Of a stretch of 40,602 bases of DNA, positions 33,550 through 40,602 are shown piece by piece. Source of the DNA: an uncultured Bacteroidota bacterium (lineage in GTDB: Bacteria > Bacteroidota > Bacteroidia > Chitinophagales > Saprospiraceae); assembly GCA_903933805.1 (NCBI GenBank), contig CAIZLM010000054.1:1-40602 (forward strand). The letters are read 5' to 3'. Within the stretch, counting starts at the first letter, position 1; every line of letters begins with the position of its first letter. The position numbers and the translations under genes are program-made. A model generated the notes under the pieces. It searched no databases, was not told the DNA's origin, and saw only the letters and a list, made by a program, of their open reading frames with translations.

Positions 33550-34104
33550 TTACGGTGCTTCTGTGTGGTGTTTTTGACGGACAGTTACATCAATGCGCTT
33601 GGATGGTTCAATGCCTTCGACAAGTAGGTCCTTGCCAAAAACAAAATTCTGGCGAACATAATCGCTCGGTACAATGCGATCGGTTAGAAAGATCGCTTCT
33701 TTGGGACAAGCCTCTTCACACAGACCACAAAAGATACAGCGCAGCATGTTAATTTCGTACACCGCAGCGTACTTCTCCTCGCGGTAAAGGTGTTCCTCGC
33801 CCTTTTGGCGTTCTTCTGCTACCATCGTAATGGCTTCCGCTGGGCAGGCCACGGCACAAAGCCCACAGGCAGTACAGTTTTCCCTGCCCTGTTCGTCCCG
33901 CTTCAATACGTGCCAACCTCGGTACACGGGCGCGAATATCCGTTTCACTTCCGGATAGCGCAAGGAATTAGATTTGCCAAAAAGCGTCCGCAAAAAGTGC
34001 TTGAGCGTGATCCACATACCGCCCAAGATGGCAGGTAGATAGATGCGTTCCAGAAAAGTCATTTCCTTGTTAACGACAAGTTTTGAGCGCTGTGTAAGTT
34101 GCAT
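33550..34104 (-). CDS. nuoI: NADH-quinone oxidoreductase subunit I
   Basis: A 184-residue ferredoxin-like subunit in the peripheral arm of complex I, carrying clusters N6a and N6b. Two 4Fe-4S motifs are complete: CTACGLCAVACPAEAI (about residues 77-92) and CIFCGLCEEACPKEAI (about 122-137). The N-terminal amphipathic helix (YLPAILGGMWITLKHFLRTL) is typical. The ATG at 34104 gives a somewhat longer N-terminus than MTFLERIYLPAIL, which begins 14 codons later at 34062; both are possible. Confidence 0.96.
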   Translation of the reverse strand: MQLTQRSKLVVNKEMTFLERIYLPAILGGMWITLKHFLRTLFGKSNSLRYPEVKRIFAPVYRGWHVLKRDEQGRENCTACGLCAVACPAEAITMVAEERQKGEEHLYREEKYAAVYEINMLRCIFCGLCEEACPKEAIFLTDRIVPSDYVRQNFVFGKDLLVEGIEPSKRIDVTVRQKHHTEAP

Positions 34105-34149
34105 ATTTTTAAGTATGGTAATATGATAATCGGGAAGTTTGAAAGGATA

Positions 34150-35202
34150 TTATTGACCAAAAAGTAGTGATCCACCGCCTGTCAAAACCATATTCAAAAT
34201 GGCGAGCGGAATCAGTACTTTCCAGCCAAGGTGCATGAGTTGGTCGTAGCGGAAGCGCGGAAGCGTCCAACGAATCCACATGAAAACGAATATAAAGAAG
34301 AATGTTTTGGCGAACAGTACCACCGGTCCCATCAAGCCCCACAGCCAACCTGCATCGATCCCAGGAAAGTTGTAACCACCAAAATAGACGGTGGAAATCA
34401 CCGCCGATGATACAAACATGTTAATATATTCAGCAAACAGGAAAAAACCGAGCTTCATGGCGCTGTATTCCGTGTGATAACCACCCACCAACTCTGTTTC
34501 ACATTCGGGTAAGTCGAAAGGCGCCCTGTTGGTTTCAGCAAGTGCACACACAAAGAAAATCAGGAACCCAAGTGGTTGAACAAAAATATTCCACTGTGGA
34601 ATAATGCCCCACCAAGCACCAGCCTGCCCTTCCGCGATGCCACGCAAACTCAATGTGCCGGAAAGCATGACGATGGCGATTATACTCAGTCCCATGGCCA
34701 ATTCGTAAGAAATCATCTGCGAACTGGCGCGAATAGCACCGAAAAGGGAGTATTTGTTGTTAGACGCCCACCCGCCAATCATGATGCCATATACTCCCAG
34801 TGATACAAAACCCATCACGTACAGAATGCCAATATTCACGTCGGTCACCTGTAAATCAACATGTAGGCCGAAACCGGTGAATACCGTGCCCCAAGGAATC
34901 ACTGCGGAGGTCATCAGCGCTACAAAAATGAAAATACCAGGACCCAGAATGAACAACATCCTGTTTGATTCGCGTGGAATAAAATCCTCTTTGGTAAACA
35001 TCTTTATGCCGTCGGCAATAGGTTGGAGGATGCCAAATGGCCCCGCGCGGTCTGGTCCGAGTCGATCTTGCATGAAAGCTGCCACTTTCCGCTCTCCGTA
35101 AGTGGAGTAGGCCGCAATACCGAGGGTAACGACAAACAGGATGAGGATTAACGCCATCTTTTGGATGACAACAGCCGATATGAGAAGTAATAATGCAGTC
35201 AT
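34150..35202 (-). CDS. nuoH: NADH-quinone oxidoreductase subunit H
   Basis: A 350-residue membrane subunit that forms most of the quinone channel. Family signatures: the first loop STYGERKVAAFMQDRLGPDR followed by AGPFGILQPIADGIKMF, the acidic loop AETNRAPFDLPECETELVGG then YHTEYSAMKLGFFLFAEY, and about eight helices. Length is normal. It lies between nuoG (70 bp upstream) and nuoI (45 bp downstream). Confidence 0.97.
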   Translation of the reverse strand: MTALLLLISAVVIQKMALILILFVVTLGIAAYSTYGERKVAAFMQDRLGPDRAGPFGILQPIADGIKMFTKEDFIPRESNRMLFILGPGIFIFVALMTSAVIPWGTVFTGFGLHVDLQVTDVNIGILYVMGFVSLGVYGIMIGGWASNNKYSLFGAIRASSQMISYELAMGLSIIAIVMLSGTLSLRGIAEGQAGAWWGIIPQWNIFVQPLGFLIFFVCALAETNRAPFDLPECETELVGGYHTEYSAMKLGFFLFAEYINMFVSSAVISTVYFGGYNFPGIDAGWLWGLMGPVVLFAKTFFFIFVFMWIRWTLPRFRYDQLMHLGWKVLIPLAILNMVLTGGGSLLFGQ

Positions 35203-35272
35203 GTTATCTTGTTGTTGGCTTATTTGGGGGCCAATGGTTCGGTAATGATATACCCACGCTCGCTGGAAAGGG

Positions 35273-36205
35273 TTATCGGACGGTCAATGACGCGCCTTCG
35301 TAGTGGTTTTGTGAAATAACGGAGTGACGGTCTATATTGCTTGGACCTTCGATGGTCCAGTCTCCGGCCCCTTTCTTATCAAAACGACAGGTGTTACAAA
35401 TGAATTCATGCACTTCTCCATAGTGGTCTTTGCGTGCAGTAATGCGAAAGATTTCACCACCATACATCCACGCCACTGCTTTGCCGGAACAAGTTGGGCA
35501 ATCGCGGTGTGCATTCATTGGGTTGAGAAACCATACCCGGCTTTTGAATCGGAATGTACGATCGGTAAGTGCTCCAACCGGGCAAACATCAATCACGTTT
35601 CCGCTGAACTCACTCTCGATAGATTTTTCAATGTAGGTGCTGATTTCGGCATGATCACCTCTGCCGATGATACCGTGTACACGCTCCGGGGAAAGTTGTT
35701 GGGCCAAGTACACACAACGCCAGCACATGATACACCGGGTCATGTGCAATTTAATGTACGGACCAATGTCTATTTTCTCAAAAGTCCGCCGCTCGAATTC
35801 GTATCGGGTAGTGGCTTTCCCATGCTCAAAAGCGAGGTCTTGCAGGTGACATTCGCCTGCTTGATCACAGATTGGGCAGTCTAGGGGGTGGTTGAGCAGC
35901 AAAAACTCGACGACACCGGCGCGGGCAGCAGTCACAGCTTCATCCGATTTACTGGCTACTTCCATCCCGTCCATCACCATGGTCTGGCATGACGCCATGA
36001 GTTTGGGCATGGGGCGTGGATCTTTTTCGGAGCCTTTGGTGACCTTTACCAAGCAGGTACGGCACTTTCCCCCGGAGCCTTTCAGCGAAGAGTAATAACA
36101 CATGGCGGGCGGCACGAGGTCGCCGCCGATCTGGCGCGCTGCATGGAGGATGGTCGTGCCTTCGGCAACTTCGATTTCAACTCCGTCTATTTTTACTTTT
36201 GGCAT
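35273..36205 (-). CDS. nuoG: NADH-quinone oxidoreductase subunit G, short form (2Fe-2S/4Fe-4S protein)
   Basis: A 310-residue NuoG homologue carrying only the N-terminal cluster domains. Ligands seen: the 2Fe-2S site C-x11-C-x2-C (MCYYSS to GGKCRTC) with a further Cys in MASCQT; the His/Cys3 site of cluster N5 (HPLDCPICDQAGEC); and N4-type CIMCWRCVY with CPVGALT. A CPTC pair and a CNTC pair near the end stand where the molybdopterin-like domain would begin, but that roughly 400-600-residue domain is absent. Truncated NuoG forms are, as I recall, usual in Bacteroidota. Electrons would still run from NuoF/E to NuoI. Confidence 0.92.
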   Translation of the reverse strand: MPKVKIDGVEIEVAEGTTILHAARQIGGDLVPPAMCYYSSLKGSGGKCRTCLVKVTKGSEKDPRPMPKLMASCQTMVMDGMEVASKSDEAVTAARAGVVEFLLLNHPLDCPICDQAGECHLQDLAFEHGKATTRYEFERRTFEKIDIGPYIKLHMTRCIMCWRCVYLAQQLSPERVHGIIGRGDHAEISTYIEKSIESEFSGNVIDVCPVGALTDRTFRFKSRVWFLNPMNAHRDCPTCSGKAVAWMYGGEIFRITARKDHYGEVHEFICNTCRFDKKGAGDWTIEGPSNIDRHSVISQNHYEGASLTVR

Positions 36206-36385
36206 TGTGGTAATGCTTTAATTTTCAAGTTGTGGTAATATCTGCTGAACACCATTTTGCAATTCCGAGCGTTGACTTTCATCGGTGTGAAATTTCATCA
36301 GCGTGTGTTCAACGCTTGTTCAGCCCGCTAAAGGCTAATATTGAGTTTCAATTATCGCCAAGTTAAGTTCTTGTTTGGTCAACAA

Positions 36386-37738
36386 TTAAACCGCTATTGT
36401 ATTGGCGACAGGCTCGTGTACCAGCCCATAATTTCTTTCCAAACACAACTTTGGTTCTTTCACGTGCCATTCGAACTCCTCCCGGAAATGTCGAATGGCA
36501 GCGTTGACTGGCCAGGCGGCAGCGTCGCCGAGGGGACATATGGTATTGCCCTCCATGTTTTTCGCTACGTCAGTGAGCAAGTCAATATCGCTCATTTTAC
36601 CTTGACCGTTTTCCATGCGGTGAAGAACTTTTTCCATCCAGCTGGTACCCTCGCGGCAAGGGGAACATTGTCCGCAAGATTCGTGGGCATAGAAACGACT
36701 AAAATTCCAGGTGTTGCGCACGATGCACTGGTCTTCGTCGTAAACAATAAAGCCGCCGGATCCGAGCATGGAGCCTGTTGCGAAACCGCCATCGGAGAGG
36801 CTTTCGTAGGTCATCATACGGTTTTCGCCATTGGCTGTTTTGCACACAAGGAAATGCGGCAGGATGGGCACGGAAGAACCACCTGGAACACAGGCTTTTA
36901 GTTTTTTGCCGTTTTTTATGCCGCCGCACCACTCATCGGAGTACAGAAACTCTTCAACAGAGATACTCATTTCAATTTCATATACTCCTGGCTTGTTGAT
37001 GTTGCCACTGGCAGAGATCAACTTCGTGCCGGTACTTTTTCCGGTGCCAATTTTTGCGTATTCGTCGCCACCCTCGTTGATGATGGGCACCACTGCTGCG
37101 ATTGTTTCCACGTTGTTGACCACCGTAGGCGATTGCCAGAGCCCCTTGATGGCGGGGAATGGTGGTTTGATACGCGGGTTGCCGCGTTTGCCTTCGAGGC
37201 TTTCCAGCAGTGCTGTTTCCTCGCCACAGATATAAGCGCCTGCACCAATATTGACATACAAGTCTAGGTCATAGCCCGATCCAAGAATATTCTTACCCAA
37301 CCATCCAGCAGCATACGCTTCGCTGATTGCTTTTTCTAGGATAAAAAGAATCCAGGAGTACTCGCCCCGTATGTAGATATAAGAGGTGTTGGCGCCCAGT
37401 GCATACGAGGCGGTGATCATGCCTTCAATGAGGAGGTGTGGGATTTTCTCCATCAGATACCGGTCTTTGAAAGTCCCGGGTTCGCTTTCATCGGCGTTGC
37501 AAACAAGGTAACGGGGCACCCCCTCCGGTTTGGCAAGGAAAGACCATTTCATGCCGGTAGGGAAACCGGCACCGCCGCGACCGCGAAGGCCACTTTTTTT
37601 AACCTCTTCCACCACGGCATCTGGCGACATGGTTTTCAAAGCCTTTTCTACAGCGCGATATCCGCCGTTTTTGCGGTACACCTCGTAGGTACTGATGCCC
37701 TCCAATTGGGCGTGCTCAAGCAGAAGTTTTCTTGCCAT
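36386..37738 (-). CDS. nuoF: NADH-quinone oxidoreductase subunit F
   Basis: A 450-residue NADH- and FMN-binding subunit, the electron entry point of complex I. The FMN/NADH glycine loop SGLRGRGGAGFPTGMKW (about residues 49-65), CNADESEPGTFKDR, the YIYIRGEYSWI segment and GAGAYICGEETALLESLEGK RGNPR region are typical. The 4Fe-4S (N3) ligands are ESCGQCSPCREGTSW and a fourth Cys in NTICPLGDAAAWP. Length is normal. nuoE is not directly upstream: two unrelated genes and a palindrome copy intervene. Confidence 0.97.
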   Translation of the reverse strand: MARKLLLEHAQLEGISTYEVYRKNGGYRAVEKALKTMSPDAVVEEVKKSGLRGRGGAGFPTGMKWSFLAKPEGVPRYLVCNADESEPGTFKDRYLMEKIPHLLIEGMITASYALGANTSYIYIRGEYSWILFILEKAISEAYAAGWLGKNILGSGYDLDLYVNIGAGAYICGEETALLESLEGKRGNPRIKPPFPAIKGLWQSPTVVNNVETIAAVVPIINEGGDEYAKIGTGKSTGTKLISASGNINKPGVYEIEMSISVEEFLYSDEWCGGIKNGKKLKACVPGGSSVPILPHFLVCKTANGENRMMTYESLSDGGFATGSMLGSGGFIVYDEDQCIVRNTWNFSRFYAHESCGQCSPCREGTSWMEKVLHRMENGQGKMSDIDLLTDVAKNMEGNTICPLGDAAAWPVNAAIRHFREEFEWHVKEPKLCLERNYGLVHEPVANTIAV

Positions 37739-37807
37739 ATTGTTTTTGCCGCCACGTCGCTAAATACGCGGTAGTTTTGTTTTGATACTGCGGGGTGCCG
37801 GTTGATC

Positions 37808-37826
37808 AGCAGACTAATTTTCTGCT
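37808..37826 (-). other. Small hairpin in the leader region of nuoF
   Basis: AGCAGA (37808-37813) pairs with TCTGCT (37821-37826) about 70-90 bp before the nuoF ATG. Only six base pairs with a 7-nt AT-rich loop, so it may be fortuitous; the surrounding 165 bp hold no other feature I can name. Confidence 0.25.
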
Positions 37827-37905
37827 AAAAGCTAAAATTATCAACCCAAACGCCCAAATTTTCAATAGTTGTGCACAAATTTTCACGACTCTTTTCCAAC
37901 AGCTA

Positions 37906-37977
37906 AAGTCAGGAGGCATACTGTCTGGCGCAAAAGGTCCACTTTTAGTCATAGACGCAACCATTCAACCAGATTAC
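37906..37977 (-). repeat. Dispersed palindrome, copy 11 (short form) inside the nuo operon
   Basis: Between nuoF and the DUF2750 gene. The core is CTGTCTGGCGCAAAAGGTCC facing ACTTTTAGTCATAGACGC; the right arm complement reads GTAATCTGGTTGAATGGTTG. The TAA of this arm's GTAA is the stop codon of the DUF2750 gene (37974-37976 on the minus strand). Confidence 0.65.
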
Positions 37978-38369
37978 TCCTTTTCTTTGGCGAAAGCCTC
38001 CATAAAATCTTCGCGCAGCCGTTCCGGCGTCATCACGGCACATTGGAAGTCTGGCGTTGGGAAAACACCGACTTTCATTTTTTCGGTTTCAAAGTCATCC
38101 AGCCATTCCACAAATTCCACAACATCCATGGCTTCCACCCTAAACTCATCATAACCGCATTTTTCCCGAAAAATAGCGGCAAATTCAGCATTTGGGAACA
38201 CGGCGAACACGTCAGAATTATCTTCATCGTCTTCCAGCATCAGCCAACCCTCATCATCTGTGAGGCCCCATACCTCTTCTTCCGCCACGGTAGTTCGGAT
38301 GAAATATTTATACCTGCTCTCTGGACGGCGGGCGAGGGTCGCTTCTATTTCGCTTGGTGATAGTTGCAT
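37974..38369 (-). CDS. DUF2750 domain-containing protein
   Basis: A 131-residue soluble acidic protein matching DUF2750: an N-terminal helix with ESRYKYFIRTTVAEEEVWGL, then TDDEGWLMLEDDEDNSDVFA and VFPNAEFAAIF, then a second unit with VVEFVEWLDDFETEKMKVGV and FPTPDFQ. No signal peptide, so probably cytosolic; function of the family is unknown. Its ATG immediately follows the TAA of the SH3-like gene (no bases between), so the two are very likely translated in tandem. It lies inside the complex I gene cluster between nuoE and nuoF. Its stop codon is part of a palindrome arm. Confidence 0.85.
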   Translation of the reverse strand: MQLSPSEIEATLARRPESRYKYFIRTTVAEEEVWGLTDDEGWLMLEDDEDNSDVFAVFPNAEFAAIFREKCGYDEFRVEAMDVVEFVEWLDDFETEKMKVGVFPTPDFQCAVMTPERLREDFMEAFAKEKE

Positions 38370-39065
38370 TTAATTTGATTTTAAAAATCTTCCGAGTACC
38401 CAGCCCATTTCACCGTTGGTACGGCGGACTTTGTACCAAGTAGAGTACGTGATGGTTTCTACCGCACTGGCGGATATATCTGCGGTCATGTGCCCTTTTT
38501 GAGGGTCTTGATAGGAGACAGTATAGTTGTTGTCGCCGGCGTTGTAACTTTCGATGACAACCGCTTTGCCTTTTGGCAGTATTACGATCGCCCCGTTTCC
38601 GGTTAAGGTTGTTTCCTTTTTCAATATGGCCTCATTTTCGTTCTCCGAGTTTCTGGTTTCCAATATCTCAACGCCTTCGTTGTTTCGGAAACTTCCCAAT
38701 TTGTCAGACTGCACAGTGGCTTCTTTCCGCATGGTCACATTGTTGCCAATGATGGTTCCTTTTGGCCCATTGGAAGTTCCTACATTTGGTTCCACCTGAT
38801 TTGGTGCTGCTGTTGGCACTTCTTTTTGGCTTGGCACCGACGTCGAAATCCCTTTGTCAACCAGTTTTATTTGTCGTTCCAGGTTTTCCAGCTCGTTTTC
38901 AATTTCAGCAATCTCTTGTTTGTCCGAAAGTTCTTTCTTTTTCTCCTCCAGGGCAGCTTTCAACTTTTGAAGTTCAGCACCGACCGATGGCGAACTTTTT
39001 TCTTGGCAAAAAGACAATAAAACTGATGGAATAATCAGATAAATGAGGTATTTTATCTTTTTCAT
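38370..39065 (-). CDS. Exported coiled-coil protein with SH3-like domains
   Basis: A 231-residue protein read from the ATG at 39065 (MKKIKYLIYLIIPSVLLSF, Cys next), two codons after another in-frame ATG at 39071. The N-terminus is a signal peptide or possible lipoprotein signal, but the lipobox (LSFC) is poor. A Glu/Lys-rich coiled-coil covers about residues 30-72, then a Pro/Thr linker, then one SH3b-like segment (GNNVTMRKEATVQSDKLGSF) and a second with TWYKVRRTNGEMGWVLGRFL at the C-terminus. The NVTMRKEATVQSDKLG and GEMGWVLGRFL phrases are typical of bacterial SH3 domains. It follows nuoE by 53 bp and abuts the DUF2750 gene. Confidence 0.78.
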   Translation of the reverse strand: MKKIKYLIYLIIPSVLLSFCQEKSSPSVGAELQKLKAALEEKKKELSDKQEIAEIENELENLERQIKLVDKGISTSVPSQKEVPTAAPNQVEPNVGTSNGPKGTIIGNNVTMRKEATVQSDKLGSFRNNEGVEILETRNSENENEAILKKETTLTGNGAIVILPKGKAVVIESYNAGDNNYTVSYQDPQKGHMTADISASAVETITYSTWYKVRRTNGEMGWVLGRFLKSN

Positions 39066-39118
39066 GATCAATTATATTGGTGGATAGGTAATTTTTGTTC
39101 CAACTTTTCGATGTTCGA

Positions 39119-39664
39119 TCAATGCATTTTCCAAGTGCCTTTGTCAATTTTACCTGCTCGGCAATCCTCTATGAATTGGTCAATTTTATTTTCCGTCAGG
39201 TGTTCATGGTAAAACTCACCTACCTGCATCATGGGAGCATAACCACAAGCGCCTAGGCATTCCACCTGTTTGATGGTAAACATTCCATCTGGTGTAATTT
39301 GATTTTTCCCAATGCCCAATTTTAATTTGGTGTATTCAATTATGCGTTCAGCGCCCTCAATGGCACAGGGGCCGGTATGGCAGAATTCAAGAACGTATTT
39401 ACCAACTGGCTGAAGGTTAAACATGGAGTAAAAAGATGCTACTTCATACACCTCAATGGGGGTAATCCCCAAGGTTGCAGCCACTTCATCCATGGCAGCG
39501 ACGCTGAGCCAACCGTGGTTTTCTTCTTGGGCAATGTGCAAGGCGCGTAGAATAGCGCTTTTACCGCGTCCTTCCGGATAATTTTTCATCAGGCCCAGCA
39601 CTTCTGCGCGGGCTGCTTCAGAATATTGGAACGGGGTGCCGTTTTGTGTAGGTGCTGCGTGCAT
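39119..39664 (-). CDS. nuoE: NADH-quinone oxidoreductase subunit E
   Basis: A 181-residue thioredoxin-like subunit with the 2Fe-2S cluster N1a. Ligand pairs are visible as FCHTGPCAIEGAERI (two Cys) and VECLGACGYAPMMQV (two Cys). The N-terminal helical region (YPEGRGKSAILRALHIAQEE and ATLGITPIEVYEVASFYSMF) is characteristic. Length is normal. 59 bp after nuoD. Confidence 0.96.
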   Translation of the reverse strand: MHAAPTQNGTPFQYSEAARAEVLGLMKNYPEGRGKSAILRALHIAQEENHGWLSVAAMDEVAATLGITPIEVYEVASFYSMFNLQPVGKYVLEFCHTGPCAIEGAERIIEYTKLKLGIGKNQITPDGMFTIKQVECLGACGYAPMMQVGEFYHEHLTENKIDQFIEDCRAGKIDKGTWKMH

Positions 39665-39669
39665 GTTGT

Positions 39670-39697
39670 TGTTCGTTCTTTGTTCGTTCTTTGTTCG
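39670..39697. repeat. Tandem 11-bp direct repeat in the nuoD-nuoE gap
   Basis: Two and a half copies of TGTTCGTTCTT lie just before the nuoE start codon (39664), within its ribosome-binding region. Copy-number slippage here could change the spacer length. Confidence 0.75.
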
Positions 39698-39723
39698 AAT
39701 GGTTTCACCGACGGTGTTGTGCG

Positions 39724-40602
39724 TTATGCGTCGAGTTCTCCGGCTATCACATTCATGGAACTCATGGTGAGGATGGCATCAGAAAGGAGTGATCCTCGAA
39801 TCATTTCAGGATAAGCTTGGTAGTAAATGAAACAAGGTCGTCGGAAGTGCAGCCGGTATGGTTGGCGACCGCCGTCGCTGACCAGGTAAAATCCGAGTTC
39901 GCCGTTTCCGCCTTCGACGGCATGGTACACTTCTCCGACGGGGATTGGTGTTTCTTGCATGACCACTTTGAAGTGATAAATGAGCGCTTCCATTTTGGTG
40001 TACACATCAGGTTTTTCCGGCAAATAAAAAGCAGGTACATCCGCGTGATAAGGGCCTTCCGGCAGGTTGTTGTACGCTTGATGGATGATGCGCAAACTTT
40101 GCCGGATTTCTTCTTGGCGAACCACAAACCGGTCGTAGGTATCACCCGAAGTGCCCACCGGGATGTCAAATTCAAAATCCTGGTAGCTGGAGTAAGGGTT
40201 CATGACGCGAACATCATAATCTACGCCTGCTGCACGCAGATTGGGCCCTGTAAATCCATACGCCATGGCCCGTTCTGCGGAGATTGGTCCAGCGCCAATA
40301 CAACGGTCCATAAAGATCCTGTTGCGTTCGAGCATGCTGTTAAATTCTTCGAAACGCGCAGGAAACCCCTTTAAAAAATCTTTGAGTTTGGTGTGGAATG
40401 CTGGGGTGAAATCTCGCTCCATCCCGCCGATACGCCCAATATTGGTGGTCAGGCGGGAGCCGCACACTTCCTCAAACAGTTCGTAGATCAATTCGCGCTC
40501 CTGAAACATGTAGGTGAATCCCGTGAGGGCGCCCGTATCGACACCAATAACGGTATCACAAACCAAGTGGTCTGCAATGCGGGAGAGCTCCATGATGATC
40601 AC
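39724..40602 (-). CDS. nuoD: NADH-quinone oxidoreductase subunit D (C-terminal part, cut by window edge)
   Basis: 292 residues of the 49-kDa-type subunit, which helps form the quinone site. The gene continues beyond the right edge, so the Met at the window edge is not the true start. Conserved segments seen: MELSRIADHLVCDTVIGVDT, YELFEEVCGSRLTTNIGRIG, the YQDFEFDIPVGTSGDTYDRF block and the C-terminal GSLLSDAILTMSSMNVIAGE, ending LDA. Expected upstream neighbours, outside the window, are nuoA, nuoB and nuoC. Confidence 0.96.
   Translation of the reverse strand: MIIMELSRIADHLVCDTVIGVDTGALTGFTYMFQERELIYELFEEVCGSRLTTNIGRIGGMERDFTPAFHTKLKDFLKGFPARFEEFNSMLERNRIFMDRCIGAGPISAERAMAYGFTGPNLRAAGVDYDVRVMNPYSSYQDFEFDIPVGTSGDTYDRFVVRQEEIRQSLRIIHQAYNNLPEGPYHADVPAFYLPEKPDVYTKMEALIYHFKVVMQETPIPVGEVYHAVEGGNGELGFYLVSDGGRQPYRLHFRRPCFIYYQAYPEMIRGSLLSDAILTMSSMNVIAGELDA

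Noticed and set aside
35221-35300. A frameshifted extension of nuoG using the frame that reads VIDRPITLSSERGYIITEPL
   Set aside because: The frame is open to 35222, but the conserved nuoG frame ends normally at 35273 and I cannot show that the extension matches orthologues.
35324-35884. 186-codon plus-strand frame inside nuoG
   Set aside because: Antisense shadow of a conserved gene; no start context or domain of its own. The same applies to similar long shadows inside nuoF, nuoD, the AIM24 gene and the acyltransferase gene.
11431-37977. The dispersed repeats as a CRISPR array or other regularly spaced array
   Set aside because: Spacing is irregular (hundreds to thousands of bases), copies are palindromic along their whole length, genes lie between them and no cas gene is present.

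Overview
The window looks like chromosomal DNA of a member of the Bacteroidota, possibly a Saprospiria/Chitinophagia-type environmental bacterium. The lineage markers are a GLPGLI-family protein beside a carboxypeptidase-regulatory/outer-membrane beta-barrel protein, a PorP/SprF-type protein, a secreted protein with a type IX secretion (T9SS) type A C-terminal domain, a short NuoG, a bacillithiol enzyme (BshC), and promoters of the TTG-N17-19-TAnnTTTG type. No rRNA, tRNA, CRISPR array, prophage or transposase gene was seen.

Layout. 1-8.3 kb is envelope biology: the tail of an unidentified gene, GLPGLI protein plus beta-barrel protein, a membrane-anchored receiver/AraC regulator, two tandem Skp/OmpH chaperones and a PorP/SprF protein. 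8.4-17.2 kb is mixed housekeeping: an OPT-family transporter, an AIM24 protein, a PlsC-like acyltransferase, BshC, a Nudix hydrolase, a GNAT acetyltransferase and two DUF5362-like membrane proteins. 17.3-27 kb, nearly all on the minus strand, holds EttA, a DUF423 protein, a UbiA/DPPR-synthase-like prenyltransferase coupled to a small outer-membrane protein, a T9SS cargo protein, an MsbA-like ABC exporter, and an SH3-like lipoprotein coupled to a TspO/MBR-like protein. 27.2-40.6 kb is the respiratory complex I operon on the minus strand, in the order nuoD (cut by the window edge)-E-[SH3-like protein, DUF2750]-F-G-H-I-J-K-L-M-[S4 protein]-N. nuoA-C are expected beyond the right edge.

The most notable non-coding signal is a dispersed family of intergenic palindromes, at least eleven copies plus one lone arm between 11.4 and 38.0 kb. 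Each begins with a variant of GTAACTGGTTAG and ends with its complement. The two arms are distinguishable, so each copy has an orientation. Short copies are about 54-81 bp; long copies are about 160 bp and contain a second nested palindrome. In some copies the arm sequence has changed but both arms still pair. Two copies supply the stop codon of a neighbouring gene and two lie inside the nuo operon. A second, unrelated 261-bp element with 32-bp terminal inverted repeats sits between the acyltransferase gene and bshC and carries the stop codons of both.
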